64,000 nt of DNA, from contig NZ_CP014839.1 of assembly GCF_001931675.1 (NCBI RefSeq), positions 4,400,186-4,464,185 on the forward strand. The letters run 5' to 3'. A program made the position numbers and the translations under genes. This DNA comes from Pandoraea thiooxydans. GTDB lineage: Bacteria > Pseudomonadota > Gammaproteobacteria > Burkholderiales > Burkholderiaceae. The stretch's first letter is position 1. Each line of letters starts with the position of its first letter. Below are positions 56,553 through 64,000 of the stretch, piece after piece. The notes under the pieces are model-generated. The model did no database searches, was not told the origin of the DNA, and was given only the letters and a program-made list of their open reading frames with translations.

Positions 56553-57848
56553 TTAACGCGGACGCTTGTCGATCACGCGGCGCGCCTTGCCCGCCGAGCG
56601 CTCGATGCCACCGACCGGCTTGACCTGCACGCCGGTCGACACACCGATGAACGTCTTGATGTCGCGCCTGAGCGCGGCACCGGCCGACTGAAGCTCGGCG
56701 GCATCGTGTGCAGCCGGTGTCGCTTCGACGTAGATCATCATGGTGTCCATCGGCCCTTCCTTGTCGAGCACGATCTGATAGTGCGGCGCGAGCAGCGGTT
56801 GCTTGAGCAGCAATTCCTCGATTTGCGACGGGAAGACGTTTACGCCGCGGATGATCATCATGTCGTCCGAGCGGCCGGTGATCTTTTCCATGCGGCGCAT
56901 GGTGCGTGCCGTACCGGGCAGCAGGCGCGTCAAATCGCGCGTGCGGTAGCGGATGATCGGCAGCGCTTCCTTGGTGAGCGAGGTGAAGACGAGTTCGCCG
57001 AACGCGCCGTCGGGCAGCACTTCGCCGCTGACCGGGTCGATGATTTCCGGATAAAAGTGATCTTCCCAGATGGTGGGGCCATCCTTGGTTTGCGCGCACT
57101 CGCAGGCCACGCCCGGGCCCATCACCTCGGACAATCCATAGATGTCGACGGCGTCGATGCCGACACGTTTTTCGATGGCCTGGCGCATGTCGTTGGTCCA
57201 CGGCTCCGCGCCGAAGATGCCGATGCGCAATGACGACTCGGCCGGCGGCATGCCTTGCCGCTCGAACTCGTCGGCGATCGCCAGCATATAGCTTGGCGTG
57301 ACCATGATGATGTCGGGTTTGAAGTCCTGAATCAGCTGGACTTGCTTTTCGGTTTGGCCGCCCCCGAACGGGATGACCGTCATGCCCAGCTTCTCGGCGC
57401 CGTAGTGCGCGCCAAGTCCGCCGGTGAACAGGCCGTAGCCGTAGCTGACATGAACTTTGTCGCCGCGGCGCGCGCCGGCGGCGCGAATCGAACGGGCGAC
57501 CAGTCCGGCCCAGGTGTCGATGTCGCCCTGGGTGTAACCGACCACGGTTGGCTTGCCGGTGGTGCCGGACGATGCATGAATTCGCGCCACGCGCTCCATC
57601 GGTACCGCAAACATCCCGAACGGATAGTTTTCGCGCAGATCCTGTTTGGTGGTGAACGGGAATTTGGCGATATCGCTCAGCGTTTTTAGGTCGTCCGGGT
57701 GTACGCCGGCTTCATCGAACTTTTTCCGATAGACGGGCGAGTTCTCGTACGCGTGCTTGATCGACCATTTAAGCCGTTCGAGTTGCAGCGCCTGTAATTC
57801 GTCCAGACTTGCAGTTTCGATGGATTCGAGCGGCAAGGCGGTGGTCAT
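56553..57848 (-). CDS. paaK: phenylacetate-CoA ligase
   Basis: A 431-residue AMP-forming ligase that activates phenylacetate to phenylacetyl-CoA, the entry step of the aerobic paa pathway. The P-loop-like HASSGTTGKPTVVGYT (about 92-107), YGLSEVMGPGVACEC, and the C-terminal TGRSDDMMIIRGVNVFPSQIEE with RRVIDKRPR are typical of PaaK. It is the last gene of the minus-strand paa run and is separated from paaI by 110 bases. Confidence 0.97.
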   Translation of the reverse strand: MTTALPLESIETASLDELQALQLERLKWSIKHAYENSPVYRKKFDEAGVHPDDLKTLSDIAKFPFTTKQDLRENYPFGMFAVPMERVARIHASSGTTGKPTVVGYTQGDIDTWAGLVARSIRAAGARRGDKVHVSYGYGLFTGGLGAHYGAEKLGMTVIPFGGGQTEKQVQLIQDFKPDIIMVTPSYMLAIADEFERQGMPPAESSLRIGIFGAEPWTNDMRQAIEKRVGIDAVDIYGLSEVMGPGVACECAQTKDGPTIWEDHFYPEIIDPVSGEVLPDGAFGELVFTSLTKEALPIIRYRTRDLTRLLPGTARTMRRMEKITGRSDDMMIIRGVNVFPSQIEELLLKQPLLAPHYQIVLDKEGPMDTMMIYVEATPAAHDAAELQSAGAALRRDIKTFIGVSTGVQVKPVGGIERSAGKARRVIDKRPR

Positions 57849-57958
57849 GACTGTCTCCTGGAAACATCAATAAAAACTGGTTCGCGCAAGCGCGCGTTAA
57901 ATGGCGGTGGCTTCACGCCGTGGGACCCCGGGTGGGCACGCCACGCGCGCCGCGATGG

Positions 57959-58420
57959 CTATTCGACGGGGACGACGTGCCCCTTTATTTGCGCCGATTT
58001 GCCACGAAACATGGCGACCGTCTCGCCGGCCCGGTTGGTCACGCGAATATCGTAGACGCCGTGCCGGCCCGAAAGCACCTGCTCAGTCGCCTCGGCCGTG
58101 AGCGTGTCGCCTCGATGCACGGGCTTGAGGAACTCGATCGCGCAACCCGCGGCCACCGTATTTATATTGTGGCTGTTGCAGGCAAATGCAAATGTCGAGT
58201 CGGCCAGCGTGAAGATCAGCCCGCCGTGGCAGATGTTATGCCCGTTGAGGAAATCGTCGCGCACTTCCATGGTCATGCGGGCGTAGCCCGGGCGAATTTC
58301 CTGGAGTTGCAGGCCAAGCCATTGGCTGCAGCGGTCGACGCTGTACATGGCTTTGCCTGCGGCTTGCGCCAGCCGCTCGGCGTCGGTGCCGCCGGCAAGG
58401 GTGGGGTGGAATGCTGACAT
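57959..58420 (-). CDS. paaI: hydroxyphenylacetyl-CoA thioesterase PaaI
   Basis: A 153-residue hot-dog fold thioesterase that releases CoA from stalled ring-hydroxylated intermediates of phenylacetate breakdown. The active-site segment NICHGGLIFTLADSTFAFACNSH is complete, followed by IEFLKPVHRGDTLTAEATE. It starts 27 bases after the paaG stop, consistent with a shared transcript. A short N-terminal addition is present before the hot-dog core. Confidence 0.94.
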   Translation of the reverse strand: MSAFHPTLAGGTDAERLAQAAGKAMYSVDRCSQWLGLQLQEIRPGYARMTMEVRDDFLNGHNICHGGLIFTLADSTFAFACNSHNINTVAAGCAIEFLKPVHRGDTLTAEATEQVLSGRHGVYDIRVTNRAGETVAMFRGKSAQIKGHVVPVE

Positions 58421-58447
58421 GGGGGGCCTCGTTGAATAAGTTGGCGT

Positions 58448-59233
58448 TTAGCGGCCTTGAAAGTCGGGCGCGCGTTTTTGCAGGAAGGCGTTGACGCCCT
58501 CGGCGTAGTCGTCCGACTGGCCGAGTTCGCGCTGCAGATCGCGCTCCAGGTCGAGCTGTGCATCGAGCGTGTTGGTTGCCGAGGCGTGCAACGCCTGTTT
58601 GATGGCGGCCAGCGCGCGGGTCGGCTGGCCGGCCAGATGGGTCGCCAGCTTTTGCGCCTGAGCGCCGAGTTCGGCGTCGTCGACGCAGCGCCAGATCAGG
58701 CCCCATTGTTCCGCTTGTTCGGCGGTGACGCGATCGCCGAGCATGGCCAGACCCATCGCGCGGGCCATGCCGATACGCTGCGGCAGGAACCAGGTGCCGC
58801 CCGAGTCGGGTAGCAGGCCGATTTTGACGAAGGCCTGTATGAAGTTGGCGGAACTGGCGGCCAGCACGATGTCGCAAGCCAGCGCCAGGTTCGCGCCCGC
58901 GCCGGCCGCCGTGCCGTTGACCGCGGCGATCACCGGCAGCGGCAGTGCACGCAGGCGCCGCACGAGCGGATTGAAGTGTTTGTCGATCAGCGCGCCGAGG
59001 TCCGTCATGCTGCCGGGCGAGAAGTCCAGATCGGCCAGATCCTGGCCAGCACAGAAGCCGCGCCCGGCACCCGTCAGCACGAGCGCGCGCGCGCCGCTGC
59101 GCTCGACGTGGTCGAGTGCCGCCTGCAACTGTTCATGCATCTGGCGGGTGAAGCTGTTGAGCTTGTCCGGCCGGTTCAGCGTGAGGGTGGCCACCTTGCC
59201 TTCAAGGGAAAAAAGCACGCTTTGCTCTGTCAT
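58448..59233 (-). CDS. paaG: ring-1,2-epoxyphenylacetyl-CoA isomerase PaaG
   Basis: A 261-residue crotonase-fold isomerase that turns the ring epoxide into oxepin-CoA and also shifts double bonds later in the pathway. Typical marks are GAGRGFCAGQDLADLDF and NGTAAGAGANLALACDIVLA, where the first catalytic Glu of hydratases is absent, and KIGLLPDSGGTWFLP with the PaaG Asp. The start at 59233 follows AGGAGATG. It lies 38 bases after paaJ. Confidence 0.95.
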   Translation of the reverse strand: MTEQSVLFSLEGKVATLTLNRPDKLNSFTRQMHEQLQAALDHVERSGARALVLTGAGRGFCAGQDLADLDFSPGSMTDLGALIDKHFNPLVRRLRALPLPVIAAVNGTAAGAGANLALACDIVLAASSANFIQAFVKIGLLPDSGGTWFLPQRIGMARAMGLAMLGDRVTAEQAEQWGLIWRCVDDAELGAQAQKLATHLAGQPTRALAAIKQALHASATNTLDAQLDLERDLQRELGQSDDYAEGVNAFLQKRAPDFQGR

Positions 59234-59271
59234 GACATCTCCTCGGTCAACTTGTTGTGGCGCCTGCCGTA

Positions 59272-60474
59272 TCAGATACGTTCGATGGCCAGCGCAATTC
59301 CCTGTCCGACGCCAATGCACATCGTACACAGTGCGAAGCGGCCTTGGGTGCGATGCAGCTGGTACATCGCGGTGGTCACCAGGCGGGCGCCCGACGCGCC
59401 CAGCGGGTGGCCCAGGGCGATTGCGCCGCCGTTGGGATTGACACGCGGATCGTCGTCCGCAACGCCGAGCATGCGCAGCACTGCCAGGCCCTGGCTGGCG
59501 AACGCCTCGTTGAGTTCGATGACGTCGAACTGGTCGAGCGTCATGTTCAATTGCTTGAGGAGTTTCTGCGTGGCGGGAGCCGGGCCGATGCCCATGATGC
59601 GCGGCGCGACGCCGGCGATGGCCATGCCGAGCACCCGGGCTCGCGGGCTCAGGCCGTGTGCTTTGACGGCGGCCTCGCTGGCCAGCAGGACCGCGCAGGA
59701 GCCGTCATTGACGCCCGAGGCGTTGCCCGCCGTAACCGAACCGTCGGGCCGCACGATGGGTTTGAGTTTGGCCAGCGCCTCGAGACTGGTGGCGCGAGGA
59801 TGTTCATCGCGCGAGACGATCAGCGGGTCGCCCTTTTTTTGCGCGATGGAGACAGGGGTGATTTCCTGCGCGAGGGTGCCGTCGGCCTGGGCGCGCGCGG
59901 CCCGCTCCTGGCTGCGCAAGGCGAATTTGTCCTGGTCTTCGCGGCTGATTTTGAAGTCGGCCGCAACGTTCTCGGCAGTCTCGGGCATCGAATCCACACC
60001 GTACTGCGCTCGCATCAGCGGGTTGATGAAGCGCCAGCCGATGGTGGTATCGAAAATGTCGGCGCTGCGCGCGAATGCGCTGGCGGCTTTGCCCATGACG
60101 AAGGGCGCGCGGGTCATGCTTTCCACGCCGCCGGCGAGCATCAGGCCGGCTTCACCCGCTTTGATGGCGCGCGCGGCCGTGCCGATTGCGTCCATGCCGG
60201 AGCCGCACAAACGGTTGAGCGTCGCGCCGGGCACGTCGATCGGCAGCTCGGCCAGCAAGGCCGACATGCGCGCGACGTTGCGGTTATCTTCCCCGGCCTG
60301 GTTGGCGCAACCGTAAATGACGTCATCGATGGCGTGCCAGTCGACTTGCGGATTGCGTGCCATCAGCGCGCGCAGGGCAATGGCGCCCAGGTCGTCGGCG
60401 CGCACATCCTTGAGGGCGCCGGCGTAACGGCCGATGGGGGTGCGAATGGCGTCGCAGATGAAAGCTTCGGTCAT
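59272..60474 (-). CDS. paaJ: 3-oxoadipyl-CoA thiolase
   Basis: A 400-residue thiolase that cleaves 3-oxoadipyl-CoA to succinyl-CoA and acetyl-CoA, and in the paa pathway also an earlier 3-oxo intermediate. The nucleophilic Cys is in LNRLCGSGMDAIG, and the C-terminal GHPLGASGARL and CTMCIGVGQGIALAIE hold the His and second Cys. It is also called PcaF when linked to beta-ketoadipate routes; the paa neighbours favour PaaJ. Confidence 0.95.
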   Translation of the reverse strand: MTEAFICDAIRTPIGRYAGALKDVRADDLGAIALRALMARNPQVDWHAIDDVIYGCANQAGEDNRNVARMSALLAELPIDVPGATLNRLCGSGMDAIGTAARAIKAGEAGLMLAGGVESMTRAPFVMGKAASAFARSADIFDTTIGWRFINPLMRAQYGVDSMPETAENVAADFKISREDQDKFALRSQERAARAQADGTLAQEITPVSIAQKKGDPLIVSRDEHPRATSLEALAKLKPIVRPDGSVTAGNASGVNDGSCAVLLASEAAVKAHGLSPRARVLGMAIAGVAPRIMGIGPAPATQKLLKQLNMTLDQFDVIELNEAFASQGLAVLRMLGVADDDPRVNPNGGAIALGHPLGASGARLVTTAMYQLHRTQGRFALCTMCIGVGQGIALAIERI

Positions 60475-60552
60475 GTCTTTTGTCTCGTTGCTTTGGGCGC
60501 CGCCCCCGGCATGGGGACGGCTGCCGTGTCATTGAATCGCGCGGTGATGCCT

Positions 60553-62259
60553 TCAGGCGTTCGGCGGTGTATCCGCCGTGGAACGGGCGGGCACGTGGCG
60601 GCGGCTCTGCACGACGCGGAAGCGGTTCGCGACGAAGGCTGCGTCGGTCAGGCTGGCGTTGGCCGCTGGATTGCCGCCGGTACCGTGAAAGTCGGAGAAC
60701 GCGGCGGATTGGTTGACGAATACGCCGCCGGTCAGATTGAGGGAAAGCGCGACGTTGCCTTGCACAGAGGCCTCATGCGCGGCATCGGCGACTTGGGCAT
60801 CGGTGGTGTAGGCAGAGAGGGTGAGCGCGCCGTGCTCGGCGGCAATACGGCCGGCGAGGGGCATCGATTGCTGCGTGCCGTCGGTGGCGATGACGAAGGC
60901 GATTGGACCGAACCACTCGCGCGTGAAGATCGCTTCATCGGTGTTGGCGTCGAGCTGCAGCAACAGCGGGGTGCGGATGCGGGCGTCGGGATAAACCGGA
61001 TGAACCAGGGTTTGGCTGTCGAGCACGACCGGTTTGCCCAGCGCCCGGGCTTCGTCGATACGGGCGGCGATGCCTTCGTTTTGTATCGCCCCGAGGATTT
61101 CCACGGCCTTGGCCGGATCGCCGCACAGCTTTTGCACGCTGGCGGCGATCGCTTGCGCGACCTCGTCGAACGGCACAGTGCCTTCCGGTGTGCGGATGCC
61201 GCTGCGTGGAATGTAGATGTTCTGCGGCGCAGTGCACATCTGGCTGGCATAAAGCGCAAGCGAAAACGCGATGTTGCGGGCCATTCCCTTCAGGTCGTCG
61301 GTCGAGTCGATAACGATCTGGTTGACGCCGGCTTTTTCGGTAAAGACATGGGCCTGATGAGCATTTTGCTCGAGCCAGTCGCCATTCCTGGTGCTGCCGG
61401 TGAAGTCGATCACGCGAACATCGGGGTGCAGCGCGAGTTTCTGCACGATCTCGCCGTCATTCGGATTGGTGGCGGCGAGCATGACGACGTTGGGATCGAA
61501 ACCGGCTTCAGCCAGAACCTCACGTGCGATCTTGACGGTGATCGCCAGCGGCAGGATGGCGCCGGGGTGGGGTTTGACGATCACCGCGTTGCCGGTGGCC
61601 AGGCTCGCGAACAGGCCCGGGTAGCCATTCCACGTCGGGAACGTGCAGCAGCCCAACACTAAAGCGATGCCGCGCGGAACGATGGTATAGCGCTTTTCCA
61701 TGGCCAGCGGCGGATTCTTGCCCTGCGGCTTTTCCCAATAGGCCGTGGCGGGAACGCGGCGCAACTCGTTCCAGGCATAGGCGACGGCTTCGAGGCCGCG
61801 GTCTTGGGCGTGCGGGCCGCCGGCCTGGAATGCCATCATGAAGGCTTGCCCGGTGGTATGCATGACGCTGTGGGCGATTTCGAAGCTGTGCGCGTTCAGG
61901 CGCGCCAGTATTTCCAGCGAGACGCCGACCCAGGTATCGGGCGAGGCGAGCGACCACGCTTTACGAGCTTGATTCGCGGCGCTCAGCAGCGTCTCGGTGG
62001 CAAAACCCGGGTATTGGATATTCAGCTCGATGCCGTAGGGGGAAACTTCCCGCCCGACCGTGCCGACGCCGGGCTGGTCGAGCGTGAAGCTCTTGCCCAA
62101 ATGAGCCTTGAATGCCGCTTCGCCGTCCGCCGCCGCAGTTTCGCCGTAGGCGCGCGGGCTTGGCATTTCCGGGTAGGCGCTCCAGTAACCGCGTTGTTCG
62201 GCGGTTTGGAGAGCCCGTTCGAGCGTGCTTTGATGCTTCGCGAAAAGGGGATGCGTCAT
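60553..62259 (-). CDS. paaN: phenylacetic acid degradation protein PaaN (aldehyde dehydrogenase type)
   Basis: A 568-residue aldehyde dehydrogenase-fold protein of the phenylacetate pathway. It corresponds to the dehydrogenase part of PaaZ, which oxidises the ring-opened semialdehyde. The catalytic Cys is probably in LYASQMCTAPQNIYIP, and the NAD site is near FTGSTRNGDWLE. The C-terminal MaoC-like hydratase domain of long PaaZ proteins is absent, so oxepin-CoA ring opening must come from another protein. It is the first gene of the minus-strand paa run, next to the shared promoter region. Confidence 0.93.
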   Translation of the reverse strand: MTHPLFAKHQSTLERALQTAEQRGYWSAYPEMPSPRAYGETAAADGEAAFKAHLGKSFTLDQPGVGTVGREVSPYGIELNIQYPGFATETLLSAANQARKAWSLASPDTWVGVSLEILARLNAHSFEIAHSVMHTTGQAFMMAFQAGGPHAQDRGLEAVAYAWNELRRVPATAYWEKPQGKNPPLAMEKRYTIVPRGIALVLGCCTFPTWNGYPGLFASLATGNAVIVKPHPGAILPLAITVKIAREVLAEAGFDPNVVMLAATNPNDGEIVQKLALHPDVRVIDFTGSTRNGDWLEQNAHQAHVFTEKAGVNQIVIDSTDDLKGMARNIAFSLALYASQMCTAPQNIYIPRSGIRTPEGTVPFDEVAQAIAASVQKLCGDPAKAVEILGAIQNEGIAARIDEARALGKPVVLDSQTLVHPVYPDARIRTPLLLQLDANTDEAIFTREWFGPIAFVIATDGTQQSMPLAGRIAAEHGALTLSAYTTDAQVADAAHEASVQGNVALSLNLTGGVFVNQSAAFSDFHGTGGNPAANASLTDAAFVANRFRVVQSRRHVPARSTADTPPNA

Positions 62260-62307
62260 GGTGAGCGGGGGCTAAGAGAGATCAAAAATGGGATGTCGGT
62301 TTATTAA

Positions 62308-62337
62308 TTGACCGACCGGTTGGTTTGTTAATATAAC
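62308..62337. promoter_or_regulatory. divergent paa promoter region with TetR-like operator
   Basis: For the plus strand, TTGACC (62308-62313) and TATAAC (62332-62337) lie 18 bases apart. For the minus strand, TTAACA and ATTAAT lie 17 bases apart over the same stretch. The 14-base near-palindrome ACCGACCGGTTGGT (62311-62324) sits between the hexamers on both strands. It resembles TetR-type operators such as those of PaaR regulators. No such regulator gene is next to it. Confidence 0.65.
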
Positions 62338-62501
62338 ACCAAATTCGAGGGGGTGGTAGCGCTAGGCGGCAATCCATGGTGAGTGCGTGCGTTGCCGATC
62401 GGTGTCACACTCTCGTACTGCGATTTATGCGCTCATCAAGTCTGGGTGAATGCGCATTCGGCCATAAATTTTGTTGGATTATCGAGAAAAGGAGGGGTGC
62501 T

Positions 62502-63278
62502 ATGGCATATGAAAACATCTTGGTGGAAACGCGCGGCCGGGTTGGTCTGGTGACCTTGAACCGCCCCAAGGCGTTGAATGCCTTGAACGATGCGCTGATG
62601 GATGAACTCGGCGCTGCGCTGAGCGCCTTCGATGCCGACGACGGCATTGGCTGCATTGTCCTGACGGGCAGCGAAAAGGCGTTTGCCGCTGGTGCCGATA
62701 TCGGCATGATGGCCCAGTACACCTATATGGACGTATTCAAGGGTGAGTACATTACGCGCAATTGGGAGGCGGTTCGGCGTATTCGCAAGCCAGTGATTGC
62801 GGCAGTGGCAGGGTTTGCATTGGGCGGCGGTTGCGAGCTGGCGATGATGTGCGATTTCATCATCGCTGCCGATAGTGCGAAATTCGGCCAGCCTGAAATC
62901 AAGCTGGGCATCATGCCGGGGGCTGGCGGCACGCAGCGTCTGCCGCGGGCGGTGTCGAAGGCAAAGGCGATGGATATGTGCCTGACCGCGCGGTTCATGG
63001 ATGCCGCAGAGGCAGAGCGAGCCGGCCTGGTCTCGCGGGTGGTGCCGGCCGATAAGCTGCTTGACGAGGCGATGGCCGCCGCCAATACGATTGCCGAGTA
63101 TTCGTTGCCGGTGGTGATGATGGTGAAGGAATCGGTGAATCGTGCTTATGAAACCACCTTGGCCGAGGGCGTCCATTATGAGCGCCGAATGTTTCACTCG
63201 TTATTTGCTACCGAAGATCAAAAAGAGGGTATGGCGGCATTTCTGGAAAAGCGCAAACCTGTTTTCAAGCATCGCTAA
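62502..63278 (+). CDS. enoyl-CoA hydratase (crotonase; PaaF-like)
   Basis: A 258-residue crotonase with both catalytic glutamates ([17 protein letters not shown] and [21 protein letters not shown]). It hydrates short 2-enoyl-CoAs. The shared promoter region with paaN suggests it serves as the 2,3-dehydroadipyl-CoA hydratase (PaaF), but a general beta-oxidation role is equally possible. AGGAGGGG precedes the ATG; an upstream in-frame start is not supported. The next feature is the rRNA operon. Confidence 0.93.
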   Translation: MAYENILVETRGRVGLVTLNRPKALNALNDALMDELGAALSAFDADDGIGCIVLTGSEKAFAAGADIGMMAQYTYMDVFKGEYITRNWEAVRRIRKPVIAAVAGFALGGGCELAMMCDFIIAADSAKFGQPEIKLGIMPGAGGTQRLPRAVSKAKAMDMCLTARFMDAAEAERAGLVSRVVPADKLLDEAMAAANTIAEYSLPVVMMVKESVNRAYETTLAEGVHYERRMFHSLFATEDQKEGMAAFLEKRKPVFKHR

Positions 63279-63450
63279 AGAATATTTAAAAAAGGTCTTG
63301 CCAAGGGAGGAGGAGGTGGACTAATATCTCGCTTCTTCGCGAAGACGAGGTTGCTGTTAAGGGGCCGAGGCGGAAGTGAAGAGTGTTGATGGGATTGGCT
63401 GTGCGAGGAGTTGAGCGCGGCGCTGGCGAGAAAAAGTTAGCAAAAACCTG
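63279..63450. other. non-coding stretch upstream of the rRNA promoter
   Basis: No gene is supported. A weak imperfect hairpin (CTTC/GAAG core near 63331-63345) may help end the hydratase transcript. The last 20 bases are A-rich (AAAAAGTTAGCAAAAACC) and are placed like an UP element for the rRNA promoter. Confidence 0.5.
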
Positions 63451-63479
63451 TTGACAGAAGCGAGTGTGAAGTAGATAAT
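63451..63479 (+). promoter_or_regulatory. rRNA operon promoter
   Basis: TTGACA (63451-63456) and GATAAT (63474-63479) are separated by exactly 17 bases, with an A-rich stretch upstream. This is a strong sigma-70 promoter about 260 bases before the mature 16S start, the usual distance for a bacterial rrn leader. Confidence 0.8.
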
Positions 63480-63544
63480 CTCGCTTCTCTGCTGCAAACG
63501 CAGCGACGCAAAAAACGAAGTGAAGTTGACGAGTTTTGAGCGAA

Positions 63545-63557
63545 TGATCTTTAACAA
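63545..63557 (+). promoter_or_regulatory. boxA antitermination element of the rRNA leader
   Basis: TGATCTTTAACAA closely matches the bacterial rrn boxA (TGCTCTTTAACA) and lies between the rrn promoter and the 16S gene, where Nus factors load onto RNA polymerase. Confidence 0.7.
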
Positions 63558-63695
63558 TTGAACAGCCGATAAGTGTGGGCGCTCGATGGCGAGTGCGCCT
63601 TCTTCGGAAGGTAGCTTTAAAAACATTGAGAGCTCACACGGTAAAGGTAAGTTGTGATTTTTGATCATGACTTGTCAGTACTTGAGTTGAGCGAC

Positions 63696-63725
63696 CTATT
63701 CGATCGCGAGCGATCGCGAGAATAG
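63696..63725 (+). repeat. direct repeat and hairpin in the pre-16S leader
   Basis: Two identical 10-base units CGATCGCGAG (63701-63720) lie between CTATTC and GAATAG, which can pair. It sits 18 bases before 16S and is probably part of the pre-rRNA folding or processing region; the partner strand after 16S is outside the window. Confidence 0.5.
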
Positions 63726-63742
63726 AAAACAGTAACAGGTTT

Positions 63743-64000
63743 GAACTGAAGAGTTTGATCCTGGCTCAGATTGAACGCTGGCGGCATGCCTTACACATGC
63801 AAGTCGAACGGCAGCGCGGAGAGCTTGCTCTCTGGCGGCGAGTGGCGAACGGGTGAGTAATACATCGGAACGTGCCCTGTAGTGGGGGATAGCTCGGCGA
63901 AAGCCGGATTAATACCGCATAAGCTCTACGGAGGAAAGCGGGGGACCGCAAGGCCTCGTGCTATAGGAGCGGCCGATGGCAGATTAGCTAGTTGGTGAGG
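63743..64000 (+). rRNA. rrs: 16S ribosomal RNA (5' part, truncated by the window)
   Basis: The universal start AGAGTTTGATCCTGGCTCAG begins at 63750, so mature position 1 is about 63743. The following bases (AACGCTGGCGGCATGCCTTA, later TACATCGGAACGTGCCCTG) are typical of Burkholderiales. Only about 258 bases are inside the window, enough for a family-level but not genus-level reading. Confidence 0.97.

Noticed and set aside
63357..63668. A 103-codon minus-strand frame in the rRNA promoter region.
   Set aside because: It runs opposite the rrn promoter and boxA, has no domain or ribosome site, and this region is explained by rRNA leader elements.

Overview
The window is chromosomal DNA of a betaproteobacterium, most likely family Burkholderiaceae. 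The reasons are high G+C, the petABC-sspAB block, a CeoAB/BpeEF-type efflux locus, a phenylacetate (paa) cluster, the trpEGDC set, and a partial 16S rRNA gene at the right edge with Burkholderiales-like sequence. The genus cannot be fixed by eye. No insertion sequence, prophage, integrase or CRISPR array was seen, and every major gene reads intact.

Layout. 1-5.6 kb: Nif3-like protein, mscL, the cytochrome bc1 operon petABC with a strong terminator, sspA-sspB, and tRNA-Thr(TGT) with a hairpin behind it. 5.8-10.9 kb: a glutathione transferase, then a minus-strand operon of circularly permuted ATP-grasp, alpha-E, transglutaminase-like protein and the proteasome-like protease Anbu. 11-12.3 kb: an NTF2-fold gene and a TetR regulator behind a promoter that carries a palindrome. 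12.4-18.6 kb: DUF427 protein, then a LysR gene divergent from a CoA-linked catabolic operon (hot-dog hydratase, acyl-CoA dehydrogenase, CoA transferase, MmgE/PrpD). 18.7-28.1 kb: XRE regulator, SnoaL-like protein, and the RND efflux operon llpE-bpeE-bpeF-oprC with its divergent LysR regulator. 28.1-32.9 kb: an ammonium transporter with a sigma-54 promoter, a tiny lipoprotein, an Nramp-related transporter behind a long structured leader, and small exported or membrane proteins.

33-47.4 kb: ubiX, grxD, the hemA-prfA-prmC overlap operon, two GlsB/YeaQ proteins, ettA, ychF, a Ubi-type hydroxylase, dsbC, an M61 peptidase, and LysR/azoR/pirin. 47.4-54.6 kb: one minus-strand run rpe-gph-trpL-trpE-trpG-trpD-trpC-CYTH-ung. 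It includes a classical tryptophan attenuator whose leader peptide has three Trp codons. 54.8-56.5 kb: apaG, a 45-residue membrane protein and mltA. 56.5-63.3 kb: phenylacetate catabolism (paaN, paaJ, paaG, paaI, paaK) divergent from an enoyl-CoA hydratase, with a shared promoter and operator. 63.3-64 kb: rRNA promoter, boxA and the start of 16S rRNA.

Most of the window is core metabolism, plus accessory modules each with a visible control site. The most open biology is the Anbu/ATP-grasp operon. Next are the Nramp-related leader, the efflux-linked lipase-like protein that has Asp at the nucleophile position, and the unassigned CoA-linked catabolic operon.
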